From Planctomycetota bacterium (GTDB taxonomy: Bacteria > Planctomycetota > Planctomycetia > Gemmatales > Gemmataceae): a DNA stretch of 64,000 nucleotides. Shown here piece by piece: positions 54,533-63,303 of this stretch. Location: the NCBI GenBank assembly GCA_021413735.1, contig JAIOPV010000039.1, forward strand, positions 178,478-242,477, written 5' to 3'. The position numbers were made by a program, and so were the translations under genes. Position 1 is the stretch's first letter; each line of letters opens with the position of its first letter. A model generated the notes under the pieces. That model ran no database searches. It had not been told where the DNA came from and saw only the letters and a list, made by a program, of their open reading frames with translations.

Positions 54533-56275
54533 CTACTTCGCCGGTTCCAGCAGTTTCACGATGTCCTGGTGCTTGCTTTCCTTGGCCAAATCCAGCGGCG
54601 TCTTCCCTCGAAACTCCTTCGCCATCGGATCGGCTTTCGCCTCCAGGAGAAGTTTCACCAACTCGACGTTTCCGTATTTCACCGCGAAGTGCAGCGGGGT
54701 TTCCGACTCCAGCCCACCGTGTTGGTTCACGTCCGCGCCGCGGTCGATCAGCAACTTCACGAGCTTGAGATTAGGTTGCTTCGTCCAAACGGCCCAAACC
54801 AGCGGAGAGCTTTTCCCGTTCCCGCCATTTACATTGGCCCCGGCATCGAGCAGAACGCGAGCGATTTCTTCATGCCCCTCCCTAGCTGCGATGTGAAGCG
54901 GAGTCCAACCAGTCCCCCCCACCTTGTTTCGCGATTTCACCAGTTCGGACTTCGCCTTCAACAACTCCTTCACTCGCTCTGATTTACCGAGGATCACCGC
55001 GGAAAAGAAGTTGAGTGGTTCGGTTTGAACGTTTGCGATCTGTCGAACCAAATCGGAATGACCGTGCAACGCGGCATGTTCCATCGGTGTTTGTCCGTAG
55101 TTGTCTTTCAGATTTGCGTTCGCTTTTGTGTTCAGGAGCAAGTGGACCGTGTCGTTGTCATTCTCAGCCGCGGCGATGTGCAATGCGGTGCGTCCATCCT
55201 TACTACGGGCGTTCACGTCCAACATCATCTTCAGTGCCGCTTCGATCAGAAACGGCGAACGCAACTCGACTGCGATATGCAGGCGAGTGAAACCGAGTTT
55301 ATTGCGGAACCCTTCGATGTATCGGCGGTCATTGTCGGGCACCTTCGGCAATCGTCGATTGATGAACGCTTCGATATCGGCGTCGTAACCGCGACCCGCG
55401 AGCCGGTCCACCAAGGCGAAGCTCACTTGAAGGTCTTCGTTCTCCGCCAAAAGGTCACGGAGTACTTGGTCGAGCTTCTCACTTTCTAAGTATTGCAGCG
55501 TTTCGATAAAGCCTCGGCTCGGCGTCTTGAGTTGTTTGACGGCGATGGACTCGTACTCCTTCGGAAAGTAATAGGCCAGCCGAAGCGACGCACCAACGCG
55601 GGTGCTTCCATTGTCGCCCCCTTCGGGTTTCTTGGCGTTCAAGTCTTTTACGAGCGACTCTAGGTGTTTCCCTTCGGTGAGTCCGCCCCATTGCTTCTTC
55701 AGATCGGCCCGAAGTTGCTTGGAGTGTGGAACCGAGGTGATCATTACGTTCCCCGAAGGGATATACCCCACAGCGGTGTAGTTGCGATTGACGATCTGAC
55801 CGAGCGCCACGTAACAGAGATCGCCGACCCGCAGCGTGTACTGCTTCCGTGCTACCCCGAAAGGTGTCTCTCCCTTGCCTTTCGCTTCCTCGTCTTCCGC
55901 CTTCTCTCCTTTGTCTTGCGAAATTTCGAAGAAACCGCCGAGACTGTTTAGGATGACGATCTTGGTTCTTCGGTCATCGCCGAGATGGTCGAGCAATGCC
56001 GGAACCGCCTTGGAACCGAGCTTGACCAGCGTGAGCATTGCATCCGACTTCGCGCCTGGAGTAGTCGGACTGAGTAGTACCACCGAATCGCTGCTATAGC
56101 CCAACGGCAAGAAAGATGAGCCGGACACGCTGCCGGAATATCCAGTGTCTTGGGTGCTAAGCTGTTCGAGTCGGTCGATAAGTGCGACCGCCGGATCGAC
56201 GGGCTTCTTCGGAACATCGGCATAAGCAGGGAACGTAATGGAAAAGAGTCCGGCAATTGTGAGTAACCCGTGCAT
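54533..56275 (-). CDS. Secreted ankyrin-repeat protein
   Basis: 580 residues from ATG 56275 (signal peptide MHGLLTIAGLFSITFPAYADV, AAGGAG upstream). A unique N-terminal domain of about 300 residues with HEAT-like features (LTLVKLGSKAVPALLDHL) and acidic KGEKAEDEEAKGKG, then seven or so ankyrin repeats from residue 320: KDGRTALHIAAAENDNDTV, GWTPLHIAAREGHEEIA, ETPLHFAVKYGNVELV and GKTPLDLAKESKHQDIV. Ankyrin repeats bind proteins. No neighbour explains its role. Confidence 0.9.
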   Translation of the reverse strand: MHGLLTIAGLFSITFPAYADVPKKPVDPAVALIDRLEQLSTQDTGYSGSVSGSSFLPLGYSSDSVVLLSPTTPGAKSDAMLTLVKLGSKAVPALLDHLGDDRRTKIVILNSLGGFFEISQDKGEKAEDEEAKGKGETPFGVARKQYTLRVGDLCYVALGQIVNRNYTAVGYIPSGNVMITSVPHSKQLRADLKKQWGGLTEGKHLESLVKDLNAKKPEGGDNGSTRVGASLRLAYYFPKEYESIAVKQLKTPSRGFIETLQYLESEKLDQVLRDLLAENEDLQVSFALVDRLAGRGYDADIEAFINRRLPKVPDNDRRYIEGFRNKLGFTRLHIAVELRSPFLIEAALKMMLDVNARSKDGRTALHIAAAENDNDTVHLLLNTKANANLKDNYGQTPMEHAALHGHSDLVRQIANVQTEPLNFFSAVILGKSERVKELLKAKSELVKSRNKVGGTGWTPLHIAAREGHEEIARVLLDAGANVNGGNGKSSPLVWAVWTKQPNLKLVKLLIDRGADVNQHGGLESETPLHFAVKYGNVELVKLLLEAKADPMAKEFRGKTPLDLAKESKHQDIVKLLEPAK

Positions 56276-56595
56276 CGTGGCCCCCTGCTCCTTGAGCGGT
56301 GAGAAGAGTTCGTCGCTGACCCGCACTCGTTGACGCTGCGTGCGCCGCAGACCCAAGTGTTGAGGTCCGTTTCTGCAATCCCAACACACCCGATGTGTGC
56401 CGAATAATAAGCTCACCTGCCCAGCCGCTATTCAATTCAGCGACAACGACAGACCAGTGCGCAGTGAAAAACTATTTACGCTGCCGGGTCAGATTCAGTG
56501 TCTGATTCGGCCTGCCTCTGCTCTCAGTCGCATTCCGCCCCGCAGACCCGTGCGAGCCGCCTTCCAAGAAGATGTGGGTCGCTTGCCAGCAGTAT
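56276..56595. other. Gene-free stretch
   Basis: No convincing coding frame on either strand. A TATTAT at about 56403-56408 (minus strand) with TTGAAT 20 bases upstream could serve the ankyrin gene, but spacing is poor. Confidence 0.3.
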
Positions 56596-56832
56596 TTACA
56601 CCCCTTCCCGGCCCTGGCGAATTCCGGAGTTGTTGCTTGTCGGCAGTGGACGCTTGGTTCGATGCTTCGCAATCACGGCCGTTTCCCGACCGGCAGCAAT
56701 TTGCCCAGTCACCCGCTCGATCAGTGCGTCGAGTTCTGCCGGGACGGTATCGCCCTGGTGGGCAATCTCCCCTCGCACGTGGAGTAGCCGACGGAGTTTC
56801 GCTTTCAAGTCTTCGTCACACTCGCTTGCCAT
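56596..56832 (-). CDS. Small hypothetical protein following the XRE regulator
   Basis: 78 residues from ATG 56832, 40 bases after the regulator stop. Acidic helix KAKLRRLLHVRGEIAHQGD, then AELDALIERVTGQIAAG and a basic tail. No ribosome binding site seen; TATAGT lies about eight bases upstream of the ATG, so a leaderless transcript is possible. Family not recognised. Confidence 0.55.
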   Translation of the reverse strand: MASECDEDLKAKLRRLLHVRGEIAHQGDTVPAELDALIERVTGQIAAGRETAVIAKHRTKRPLPTSNNSGIRQGREGV

Positions 56833-56872
56833 AACGGGACTATACCGGTGACTGCCACGAGTCTGTCTCCGC

Positions 56873-57226
56873 TCAACCGTCACGATTCTTCGCCGTTTTT
56901 GATCGCACGGCTGGCTTCTTCGCCATTGATCCTGAAGCAGGTTCTGCCGTTGGCTTGGTGGCGGCTTCCGGTTGCACAGGGGTGCTACGCGGCCTTCCCC
57001 GCTTCGCGCTCTCCTTCTCGCCTGCAAGGACCATAAAGTCCTGACACGTCACGCCAAGCGCGTTCGCGAGAGCGATGACCGTTCCCCATCCAGGCTCACG
57101 CCGGCCCTGCTCCAAATCCGCCACACCAGCCTTCGACATCGACGCTCGTTCTGCCAACGCTTCCTGTGTAAGTCCAGCTTGAACACGTAATTCCTTCAGG
57201 CGGTGTGCGAAATTTGCGGCGGTCAT
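56873..57226 (-). CDS. XRE-family transcriptional regulator
   Basis: 117 residues from ATG 57226, which follows GGAG by six bases (the ATG 12 bases earlier overlaps this site and is less likely). Helix-turn-helix LKELRVQAGLTQEALAERASMSKAGVADLEQGRR in parts: LTQEALAERASMS and KAGVADLEQGRREP. The C-terminal 45 residues are Pro/Ala/Lys-rich and disordered. Two palindromic sites upstream suggest it controls itself and the DUF932 gene opposite. Confidence 0.88.
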   Translation of the reverse strand: MTAANFAHRLKELRVQAGLTQEALAERASMSKAGVADLEQGRREPGWGTVIALANALGVTCQDFMVLAGEKESAKRGRPRSTPVQPEAATKPTAEPASGSMAKKPAVRSKTAKNRDG

Positions 57227-57244
57227 TTCACGCTCCATAAAAAT

Positions 57245-57306
57245 ACGGCAACTGCCGTGACAAAATACGGCATGCGACGTATAATACCAATGTACGGCAA
57301 TTGCCG
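57245..57306. promoter_or_regulatory. Twin palindromic operator between XRE regulator and DUF932 gene
   Basis: ACGGCAACTGCCGT at 57245-57258 and ACGGCAATTGCCG at 57294-57306 are the same palindrome, 49 bases centre to centre. Between them lies ATACGGCATGC..CGTAT, another half-site pair. The region separates two divergent starts (57226 and 57363), as expected for autoregulation. Confidence 0.75.
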
Positions 57307-57362
57307 CAGGTTACTCCCCGGCAATCGGAGCCGCAATCCCACTCTAACGAGAGGAGCCAACA

Positions 57363-58109
57363 GTGACTGCCCGTTTAATGCTTCATCGCGGTGCCCATGA
57401 TGTTAGCCGTGATGAACTGGTTCGCACTGTTACACCAGAGCGAACAAGGACATGGGTTCCGATTCCGCACAACGCACTTCTGACCGGCGTGCAATCCGCA
57501 TTGGAACGTGTTGGTCTCGCGGTGAAGAGTGAGTCACACGCGCTCGGTCGCGATGGCGACCGCTATTTCGGATTGCTGCGAGTGTCGGACAACCGCGACG
57601 TCAGCGATTTTGGCCTGACTATCGGTGTGCGGAACAGTCACGACCAAAGCTTTCCCGCTGGCGTCGTGGTCGGTGCCACCGTGTTTGTCTGCGACAACCT
57701 CTCGTTCTCCGGCGAGGTGAAGCTCGCTCGGAAACACACCGTCCACATCGGACGCGATCTTCCGCAATTGCTTGACGCCGCGATTGGCCGGCTCGGCGAC
57801 CTACGTCGCACACAAGACCAACGATTCGCGACCTACAAGGTTCGTGAATTGAGCGATGCAGCCGCTCACGATCTGCTCGTGCAAGTCCTTGATGCACGGG
57901 TGCTACCTGTCACGAAGCTCCCACTCGCACTCGAAGAGTGGCGGCATCCCCGGCACCGCGAATTTTGCGAGGGCAAAACCGCGTGGCGCTTGTTTAACGC
58001 GATCACCGAAGCGTCGAAGGGCTGCGACCTTCAGCTTCTTCCGCGCCGAACCCAAGCCTTGCACGGTTTGCTCGATGCAACGTGCGGGCTGACAACGCTC
58101 GCAGTGTGA
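57363..58109 (+). CDS. DUF932 domain protein (phage/plasmid-associated)
   Basis: 248 residues, GTG start behind GAGGAG. Core of DUF932: YFGLLRVSDNRDVSDFGLTIGVRNSHD (in parts: YFGLLRVSDNRD, LTIGVRNSHDQSFP), VVGATVFVCDNLSFSGEV and RKHTVHIG. DUF932 proteins occur in phages, plasmids and integrative elements; activity is unknown. Shorter than the usual 300-350, the C-terminal part being reduced. Confidence 0.82.
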   Translation: MTARLMLHRGAHDVSRDELVRTVTPERTRTWVPIPHNALLTGVQSALERVGLAVKSESHALGRDGDRYFGLLRVSDNRDVSDFGLTIGVRNSHDQSFPAGVVVGATVFVCDNLSFSGEVKLARKHTVHIGRDLPQLLDAAIGRLGDLRRTQDQRFATYKVRELSDAAAHDLLVQVLDARVLPVTKLPLALEEWRHPRHREFCEGKTAWRLFNAITEASKGCDLQLLPRRTQALHGLLDATCGLTTLAV

Positions 58110-58166
58110 CTTGCTTCGCCGGGTCGGGAAGAAGTACCGACCCGGCGTTTCCACAAGGGGCACTTC

Positions 58167-58634
58167 ATGCTCACGTCCAGATCATGCAGTTGGTGCCACA
58201 CGATGAACCCCGCGACCGTGCGGACTTGCAGCGAGTGCAGGCATGACGCTCATGTCGCACGGCTCGATTGCACTTGCCCACGATGTGCCCGCGCTCGCCG
58301 CCAAGCGGTTCGGGGCGGTGAACCAATGCCGCTGGCGAGTTTGATCGTGGATGCCCTCGCGGGGTTGCGAGATGTCGCGAACGAAAGCAGGCCAGCGGAT
58401 GCGTCATGCCCGACGCGAGAGTTCCCCCGTATCGCGGTGTCGCCGAAACTCGCCGCCCTCATCCACGCAGTCGATGCCGCGATGAACGACGAATTCGGGG
58501 CGGGTGGCTTTGGCTTCGAGATGGTTGCAGCCGATGGCGTCATTGCGGGCCATCACGCACTCGATGGGTTCGTGGTGCCGATTGTCGCTTTGGCGACGCC
58601 ACCAACACCACCGACGCCACCAGCCGACAGCTAA
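58167..58634 (+). CDS. Zinc-ribbon protein with a domain shared with the gene at 63383
   Basis: 155 residues from ATG 58167 behind AAGGGG. N-terminal Cys pairs CSWC, CSEC and CTCPRC look like two zinc ribbons (residues 7-45). The C-terminal half LAALIHAVDAAMNDEFGAG, then GVIAGHHALDGFVVPIVAL, matches the middle of the protein at 63383. Ends in a Thr/Pro run. Unknown function. Confidence 0.7.
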   Translation: MLTSRSCSWCHTMNPATVRTCSECRHDAHVARLDCTCPRCARARRQAVRGGEPMPLASLIVDALAGLRDVANESRPADASCPTREFPRIAVSPKLAALIHAVDAAMNDEFGAGGFGFEMVAADGVIAGHHALDGFVVPIVALATPPTPPTPPADS

Positions 58635-58698
58635 CCTCTTCGCCCCGGAATGCCGGGGCGAACAACTTTCCCACCCTCACCACACACAAGGAGTGCCG

Positions 58699-59178
58699 AT
58701 GTCGAAAAACAACGAAATGCAGGTGCTTGTTGGGCGGACTGAACAACTCATCAGTGCCCTCACCTCCGCGATATTGTCGTCGGCAGAGGTGGCAGCGGAA
58801 CGAATCGAACTCGCGGCTGAAGTCGCGCGGGTGGAACAACGCATGTCGGCTTTTGCCGCTGTGCTGGAGTCGGTTGGGGCACAAAAAGAAACACTCGCCA
58901 AGCGAGTTCCCAAAGCGACTGGACCTATGAAAACACTCCTGCTCAAACAAATTGCGATGCTCGCGACACAAGAAGTGGCCATCCTTTCAAAAGCTGGCGT
59001 GGCTGAGCCAACAGCCGTGGCCGCACTCGCGGCGGTCGATGCTCCCAGCGAGCCAGCACCGACCCCAGTTTCGGGCACGCATAAACGTGATGGCCGCAGA
59101 TTCGTCCGCCTTGCCCAAGGCACGAACGGCACCGCCGGTGATGCCACCGACACGAAGGATGGTCACCATGAAAACTAA
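58699..59178 (+). CDS. Coiled-coil hypothetical protein
   Basis: 159 residues from ATG 58699 behind AAGGAG. Long amphipathic helix rich in Ala/Glu (EVAAERIELAAEVARVEQR), then another, and a disordered basic tail. Overlaps the next gene by 11 bases. Confidence 0.7.
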   Translation: MSKNNEMQVLVGRTEQLISALTSAILSSAEVAAERIELAAEVARVEQRMSAFAAVLESVGAQKETLAKRVPKATGPMKTLLLKQIAMLATQEVAILSKAGVAEPTAVAALAAVDAPSEPAPTPVSGTHKRDGRRFVRLAQGTNGTAGDATDTKDGHHEN

Positions 59179-59533
59179 TCGTCGGCGGTCTGTGTGGCAA
59201 AGCCGCGTTCCCGCCGTGGCAGACGTGGCTCTGCGTGAAAGCGTTCTCAGGGTCACCGCACGCGACCCACGCACCTTCGGCTTCGTGTTGGCGAAGGTCC
59301 GTGCAGCACGGCGTTGGTCGCTGGCTGTTGAAGCGGTGGCACTCGGCGTCTCGGAGTCGGCTCTTGTGTTTTTGAGCGTGTGCCGATTGCCGCGTGCCGA
59401 CCGGTGCGAGGAAGACTTGACGGCGGTTGCGGATCGGATGGGAGTGCAAGCGGCCGTTTTGCGGTTCGTTCTTGATCTCGCGACGGAAGCCGAGCGAGGC
59501 AAACATGGCTCAGCCACTGGAGGTGCAACATGA
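59168..59533 (+). CDS. Hypothetical protein
   Basis: 121 residues from ATG 59168, start inside the previous gene's end. Basic and helical (FVLAKVRAARRWSLAVEAV, MGVQAAVLRFVLDLA). Its own stop overlaps the next start as ATGA. Family unknown. Confidence 0.65.
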   Translation: MKTNRRRSVWQSRVPAVADVALRESVLRVTARDPRTFGFVLAKVRAARRWSLAVEAVALGVSESALVFLSVCRLPRADRCEEDLTAVADRMGVQAAVLRFVLDLATEAERGKHGSATGGAT

Positions 59534-59736
59534 GCGATGTTCGCGATTCACCGCCGAGGGTGGGGCGTCGATTGCGAAGTATCTTCGACGCTCTTCCGCT
59601 CGATGCCCCGTTGTCACTCGCGGAACTGAACTCGCTCATGCAGAAGGACACGGAGCAGCGGATTCTTGCCGTGCTTGAGCGCGTGTTCGCCGCGCACCCC
59701 GAACCGCAGCCCCCGGAACCTGCCGAGCCAGCGTGA
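59530..59736 (+). CDS. Small hypothetical protein
   Basis: 68 residues, start overlapping the previous stop. Helical core LDAPLSLAELNSLMQKDTE and a Pro-rich end (PEPQPPEPAEPA). Last of a three-gene coupled set (58699-59736). Confidence 0.65.
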   Translation: MSDVRDSPPRVGRRLRSIFDALPLDAPLSLAELNSLMQKDTEQRILAVLERVFAAHPEPQPPEPAEPA

Positions 59737-59944
59737 TCCAAACAATCGGTGGCGATTCGGTGACGTGCGTCACAAAGAGCAACACGTTGTCTCGGTCCGG
59801 CAATCGCACCGGAATCCGCTGTCCCACTCCGAAATTCAACTTCAGCCAGTCGTCGAGGGTGAGTCGCACCCGCAGCCCGGCTTCCTGCTCGACGACGAAG
59901 CCCCACACCTCAAAGCCATTCAATCCAACGACGACGTTTGCCAT
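59636..59944 (-). CDS. Small beta-rich hypothetical protein, overlaps the convergent gene
   Basis: 102 residues from ATG 59944, behind GGAGG, with TATACT at 59969-59974 as a likely -10. The first 70 residues are plausible (NVVVGLNGFEVWGFVVEQEA, FGVGQRIPVRLPDRD, VLLFVTHVT); the last 33 codons are antisense to the gene at 59530-59736 and look random, so the C-terminus has probably been extended by a lost stop codon. Confidence 0.6.
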   Translation of the reverse strand: MANVVVGLNGFEVWGFVVEQEAGLRVRLTLDDWLKLNFGVGQRIPVRLPDRDNVLLFVTHVTESPPIVWITLARQVPGAAVRGARRTRAQARQESAAPCPSA

Positions 59945-60177
59945 GACCCGTTGCCTCCGCAAGTGATTAGTATACTTTTGTGCGCTACGGTGTGCGAGAT
60001 CGCAAATCCGTTCGAGGCATTTCAACCGACAATCCGTCAGCGTCGTTCGCAACTCCTGTGGTAAAATCACCCTTCCGATGTGGAACATCATTCATGCAAA
60101 GGCAGGTCTGCCGACCATCAAGTGTTCCCTTCAGACCGGACTTCTCTGCTTGGCACACAAACAATCGGAGGTGAGTG

Positions 60178-60441
60178 ATGGCACTTCACACGGCAATGCT
60201 CGGTGGCATCCAGGTGCCGGGATACCGTTATGTCGTCTACGGGCCGAAACGCGGATACGTCAGCACTCACCGCACGAAGCGAGCGGCAATGAAGTCATTG
60301 GCGGAGGACGCACGAATCCGAATGCGGGCGGGCGATCCATCGGACGCTCTGATGTACCGTTGGCGTGAAACTGGTTGGGAACTCGTCGGGCCGGAATTCG
60401 ATGTTGAACTGGTTGAGATGCCTTCGCCCGAAACCGGCTGA
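60178..60441 (+). CDS. Small hypothetical protein
   Basis: 87 residues from ATG 60178 behind GGAGG. GYRYVVYGPKRGYVSTHRTKRAAM, in parts PGYRYVVYGPKRG and STHRTKRAAM, then a Trp-rich acidic tail (YRWRETGWELVGPE). Family unknown. Confidence 0.65.
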   Translation: MALHTAMLGGIQVPGYRYVVYGPKRGYVSTHRTKRAAMKSLAEDARIRMRAGDPSDALMYRWRETGWELVGPEFDVELVEMPSPETG

Positions 60442-60477
60442 CTCGCGTTCTTGCTCGGCTGGCTCGGAGTTAACGGT

Positions 60478-60879
60478 ATGCGAGAACTCGCGCTCTTCAT
60501 CGGCACCATCACGTTCGCGGCCTCCCACTTCCTGTAGTACGCCCGCGTCGTCGCGTTACGCGGGTGGGAACTCACGGGCGGCATCCAACACGATGGCCAG
60601 TTGACGGCTTACGGAACCAGCGACTGGGCGCGGAGCGTTCCAGTTCATCTTCCGGCCGGCATTCTGTTCTTCGTCGGCCTCGATGTCGTTGGCTTTCTGT
60701 TCGTGTTCGTTGGCTCGTTGGTCGCCGGATTCGCGGCTGCTGAGTTGCTGCTTGCGTGCCGAGTTCGACCGACTCTCGGATGCCATCGGTGGCAGCAGTG
60801 GTTGTTCATCGCGGATTGGGCGTGGATTCCGGTGAAGACGTCGGTGAGTTGGGTGTACCAGTGGACTGTGGCGTACTGA
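60478..60879 (+). pseudogene. Small membrane protein gene with in-frame amber codon
   Basis: One frame runs from ATG 60478 (GGAG eight bases before) to the stop at 60877 and is coding-like throughout: RELALFIGTITFAASHFL, then TAG at 60535-60537, then YARVVALRGWELTGG, a long membrane stretch (PAGILFFVGLDVVGFLFVF), LVAGFAAAELLL, and WQQWLFIADWAW. The TAG may be a real interruption, a recent mutation of a Gln or Trp codon, or a read error. The gene might restart at TTG 60601. Confidence 0.65.
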
Positions 60880-61067
60880 TCGCGACCGGCTCGCACGAAG
60901 CGGCGTATCCACGTGAGAGCAGCCACTCGCGAACGTCGTCATTCATCCGGTGATGAACTGCTTTCGTCTTCATTCGTCATGAAGTTGGAACGCCCAGAGT
61001 CGCTGGTTGTGTGGGCACAACGTCCGCATCGGCTTTTTCCTTCAACCATCGACGTCCCATGTGTCTC

Positions 61068-61171
61068 ATACATGAACCTACTGTGACTGTCCCATTTGTT
61101 GTGCCGGCAACACAAGACCCTGCAAGGCTTTACGGCATGTCAGATGAGACAGTCACAGTAGGTTCATGTAT
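61068..61171. repeat. 24-bp perfect inverted repeat with 56-base loop
   Basis: 61068-61091 is the exact reverse complement of 61148-61171 (ATACATGAACCTACTGTGACTGTC). TGTCTCAT left of the first arm also pairs with ATGAGACA at 61144-61151, so alternative foldings exist. It lies downstream of the zinc-ribbon gene (stop 61176). The arm resembles that of 8931-9013: TACATGAA, then TACT, then ACTG. Confidence 0.85.
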
Positions 61172-61175
61172 CAGT

Positions 61176-61409
61176 TCACCGAACCCACTCAACGAGTTGT
61201 TTCATTGCCGCCTTTACCACGCTCTCGGAAGTGTGTCCTTTGTAAAGGTCAGTGTGTCCGCACGTTTCGCACTTCACCAGAAGGCTATCCGGGGTGTTGC
61301 CAAGCACAGCACTCTTACCGCACTTTCCGCAAACGCTCATTGCCGTGAACATGATGAAGACTGGTGGGTCTGCCAGTTGGGTTCCGCTCTGTGAAGTTGG
61401 GAGGGACAT
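61176..61409 (-). CDS. Small zinc-ribbon protein
   Basis: 77 residues from ATG 61409 behind GGAGA; nearer starts (61352, 61340) are possible. CGKCGKS and CETCGHTD, 22 residues apart, form a zinc ribbon. C-terminal helix SVVKAAMKQLVEWVR. Ends just before a long inverted repeat, which may end its transcript. Confidence 0.75.
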   Translation of the reverse strand: MSLPTSQSGTQLADPPVFIMFTAMSVCGKCGKSAVLGNTPDSLLVKCETCGHTDLYKGHTSESVVKAAMKQLVEWVR

Positions 61410-61513
61410 GGGCACTTCTCCGAGGTTGTATTGAGACTGACATAATGTACACTAACACTGAGCGTTAGGCAATGAGTTCACTCGCTCTCTTCACCGCACA
61501 ACCGGAGAACCCG

Positions 61514-61783
61514 ATGTCGCAGTTCTTACGCTTTTACAGACCGAAAGAAGACAAAGAAATCCTGATAAACGTTGGCATGATTTGGAAGATTGAAGTTAGC
61601 TATTTGATGAAAGGCGATGATGCGTACTACAAAACATCATTGAAAGAGGGTCTCGAAGACGAAAATTCCGTGAGGCACTACCGTGTGTTCGCCGGCTCCG
61701 AAGAACTCAGTGTCGTCGCAGACCCAGATGACCCAGTGGTTAAAGTTCTGGAAGAAATTTACAACAAAGCTGTGAAAAACTGA
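61514..61783 (+). CDS. Small hypothetical protein
   Basis: 89 residues from ATG 61514 behind GGAGA. QFLRFYRPKEDKEILINVG and YRVFAGSEELSVVADPDDP suggest a compact beta-rich fold. Base composition is lower in GC than its surroundings. Confidence 0.7.
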   Translation: MSQFLRFYRPKEDKEILINVGMIWKIEVSYLMKGDDAYYKTSLKEGLEDENSVRHYRVFAGSEELSVVADPDDPVVKVLEEIYNKAVKN

Positions 61784-61940
61784 CAATCATTACGCAATGG
61801 GTAAATCCCCTAACCCTCCTCCGGCGAATAACCGGAACGGGCAATCTTTGACAAGTCACATTTCTCGCCGATTCGGGTAAACCTTGTCCCCCAATGGGCG
61901 AACTATCTGAAGGACGAATCACCGCTTGGAAGGGGAAGCC

Positions 61941-62435
61941 ATGACAGCAAAACAATGGATTCTGGTCTTCAGCGTTTTCGTCTGTGTTGGTGTTGTCGTG
62001 TGGTTAGCTGACGGTTCCAGCATCCCAGGGGAAGGGGCAAAGTATGTCCCGTGGATCACCGCCGGAATTGCCTCATCTGCTCTCGTCCTCAACTTTCTGT
62101 TCAATCCGATACGGCTCGAACGTTACAAACGACAAGTAGACGCGGTGATGAAGCTGAAAATCGAGGTCGATAAACACGCTTCAAACTTCACGAAAGCGAT
62201 GGAAAGCAGGCTCTTGGGAATGGAGAAGTTTCAACAAAGTCACCTGGGAACGCTCGCTGTTTACCAGGAACTCTCGTTTTTGATCCCAAGTGATATCCAC
62301 GATGCGTTCTTCGAGATGATGGAAACATTCCTTCACGCAACTTCGCAGTTGACGGATAAAAGCCCGGAAGTGATGTACCGCCGTTTCGGGAATACCTGCC
62401 GTGGTCTAGTTGGAACGGGCCGAGTTGTGGAGTAG
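61941..62435 (+). CDS. Small membrane protein
   Basis: 164 residues from ATG 61941 behind AAGGGG. Two membrane segments at residues 4-26 and 40-58 (WILVFSVFVCVGVVVW and ITAGIASSALVLNFLF), then a coiled helix of about 100 residues in the cytoplasm. Lower GC than average. Unknown. Confidence 0.7.
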   Translation: MTAKQWILVFSVFVCVGVVVWLADGSSIPGEGAKYVPWITAGIASSALVLNFLFNPIRLERYKRQVDAVMKLKIEVDKHASNFTKAMESRLLGMEKFQQSHLGTLAVYQELSFLIPSDIHDAFFEMMETFLHATSQLTDKSPEVMYRRFGNTCRGLVGTGRVVE

Positions 62436-62481
62436 GGTCATCGGCTCAACCTCCACCTCTTTGTAATCGGAGGATTTTACC

Positions 62482-63117
62482 GTGGCAAAATTCTTCTTTG
62501 GCTGGGTTGCTGGAATCGTCGTTGTGTTCGGGGTTGCGTTTGTCGCGACGAAGTTCGTTGATCCCGCCAACCCAACTCTCCAGATTGCGGTTTTTGCTGT
62601 CGTCGTTGCAGCCTTAAGCTTCGTTGTAACCTTCTCAAAGGCATGGCACGATGTCTTCGACAAAGAGCAGGAGAGGAAGAAAAAGGAGAATGACAGCCAA
62701 GAGAAAATACTGGTAACTGCCCGCTTCGCTCCCGCTGGAACAACCGAAGTGGTCGTTGGTGTCGAACTCTACAACAACGGAAAAGTCCCCATCCACATCA
62801 AGCGAGCAAGTCTGATTGTCAAGGCAAACGGAATCGAGCTATCTGAAGAGATGGAGTCGCTCAACGGCGAAATGCAGGAAACGGTCTGCGGGCCGAGAGG
62901 GCAGACGATTTCTTCGCCTGTGAGTGCTTCAAACCGGCTGATCGAACCATATCAGTCTGCCCAATTTCATCTCGGCTGTTTCACCGAATGCTCCGGTGAT
63001 TGGCTCCTGAGTCAACCCGCCGACAACATTCATATTCTGGTCGAGTCGTTTCTTGGGGTCGTCGGACGAGTGAACGGCAAAGAAATCCACGCCGCCATCA
63101 CTAAAGGCATCGAGTAA
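62482..63117 (+). CDS. Membrane protein with soluble beta domain
   Basis: 211 residues, GTG start behind CGGAGGA. Two membrane segments (residues 3-25 and 34-54), a charged coil (DKEQERKKKENDS), then a beta-sandwich-like domain with VVVGVELYNNGKVPIHIKRAS. Follows the previous gene by 47 bases and shares its two-helix N-terminal layout. Unknown. Confidence 0.7.
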   Translation: MAKFFFGWVAGIVVVFGVAFVATKFVDPANPTLQIAVFAVVVAALSFVVTFSKAWHDVFDKEQERKKKENDSQEKILVTARFAPAGTTEVVVGVELYNNGKVPIHIKRASLIVKANGIELSEEMESLNGEMQETVCGPRGQTISSPVSASNRLIEPYQSAQFHLGCFTECSGDWLLSQPADNIHILVESFLGVVGRVNGKEIHAAITKGIE

Positions 63118-63303
63118 GAAGGCACAACCGCACGTTGAGGGCTTCTTCGGAGCCGATTCTCTTCGCATCTCTCACGCCCGACCCATCAAAAAATCATCGC
63201 GTGAGAGCCAGCAATAAGCGATCATTTCGGACCCACTTTTACCGCTCGCGAATGCCCGCCACGCACTGGGAAAACCAATATAATATCAACGGAGGGGAAG
63301 CCG

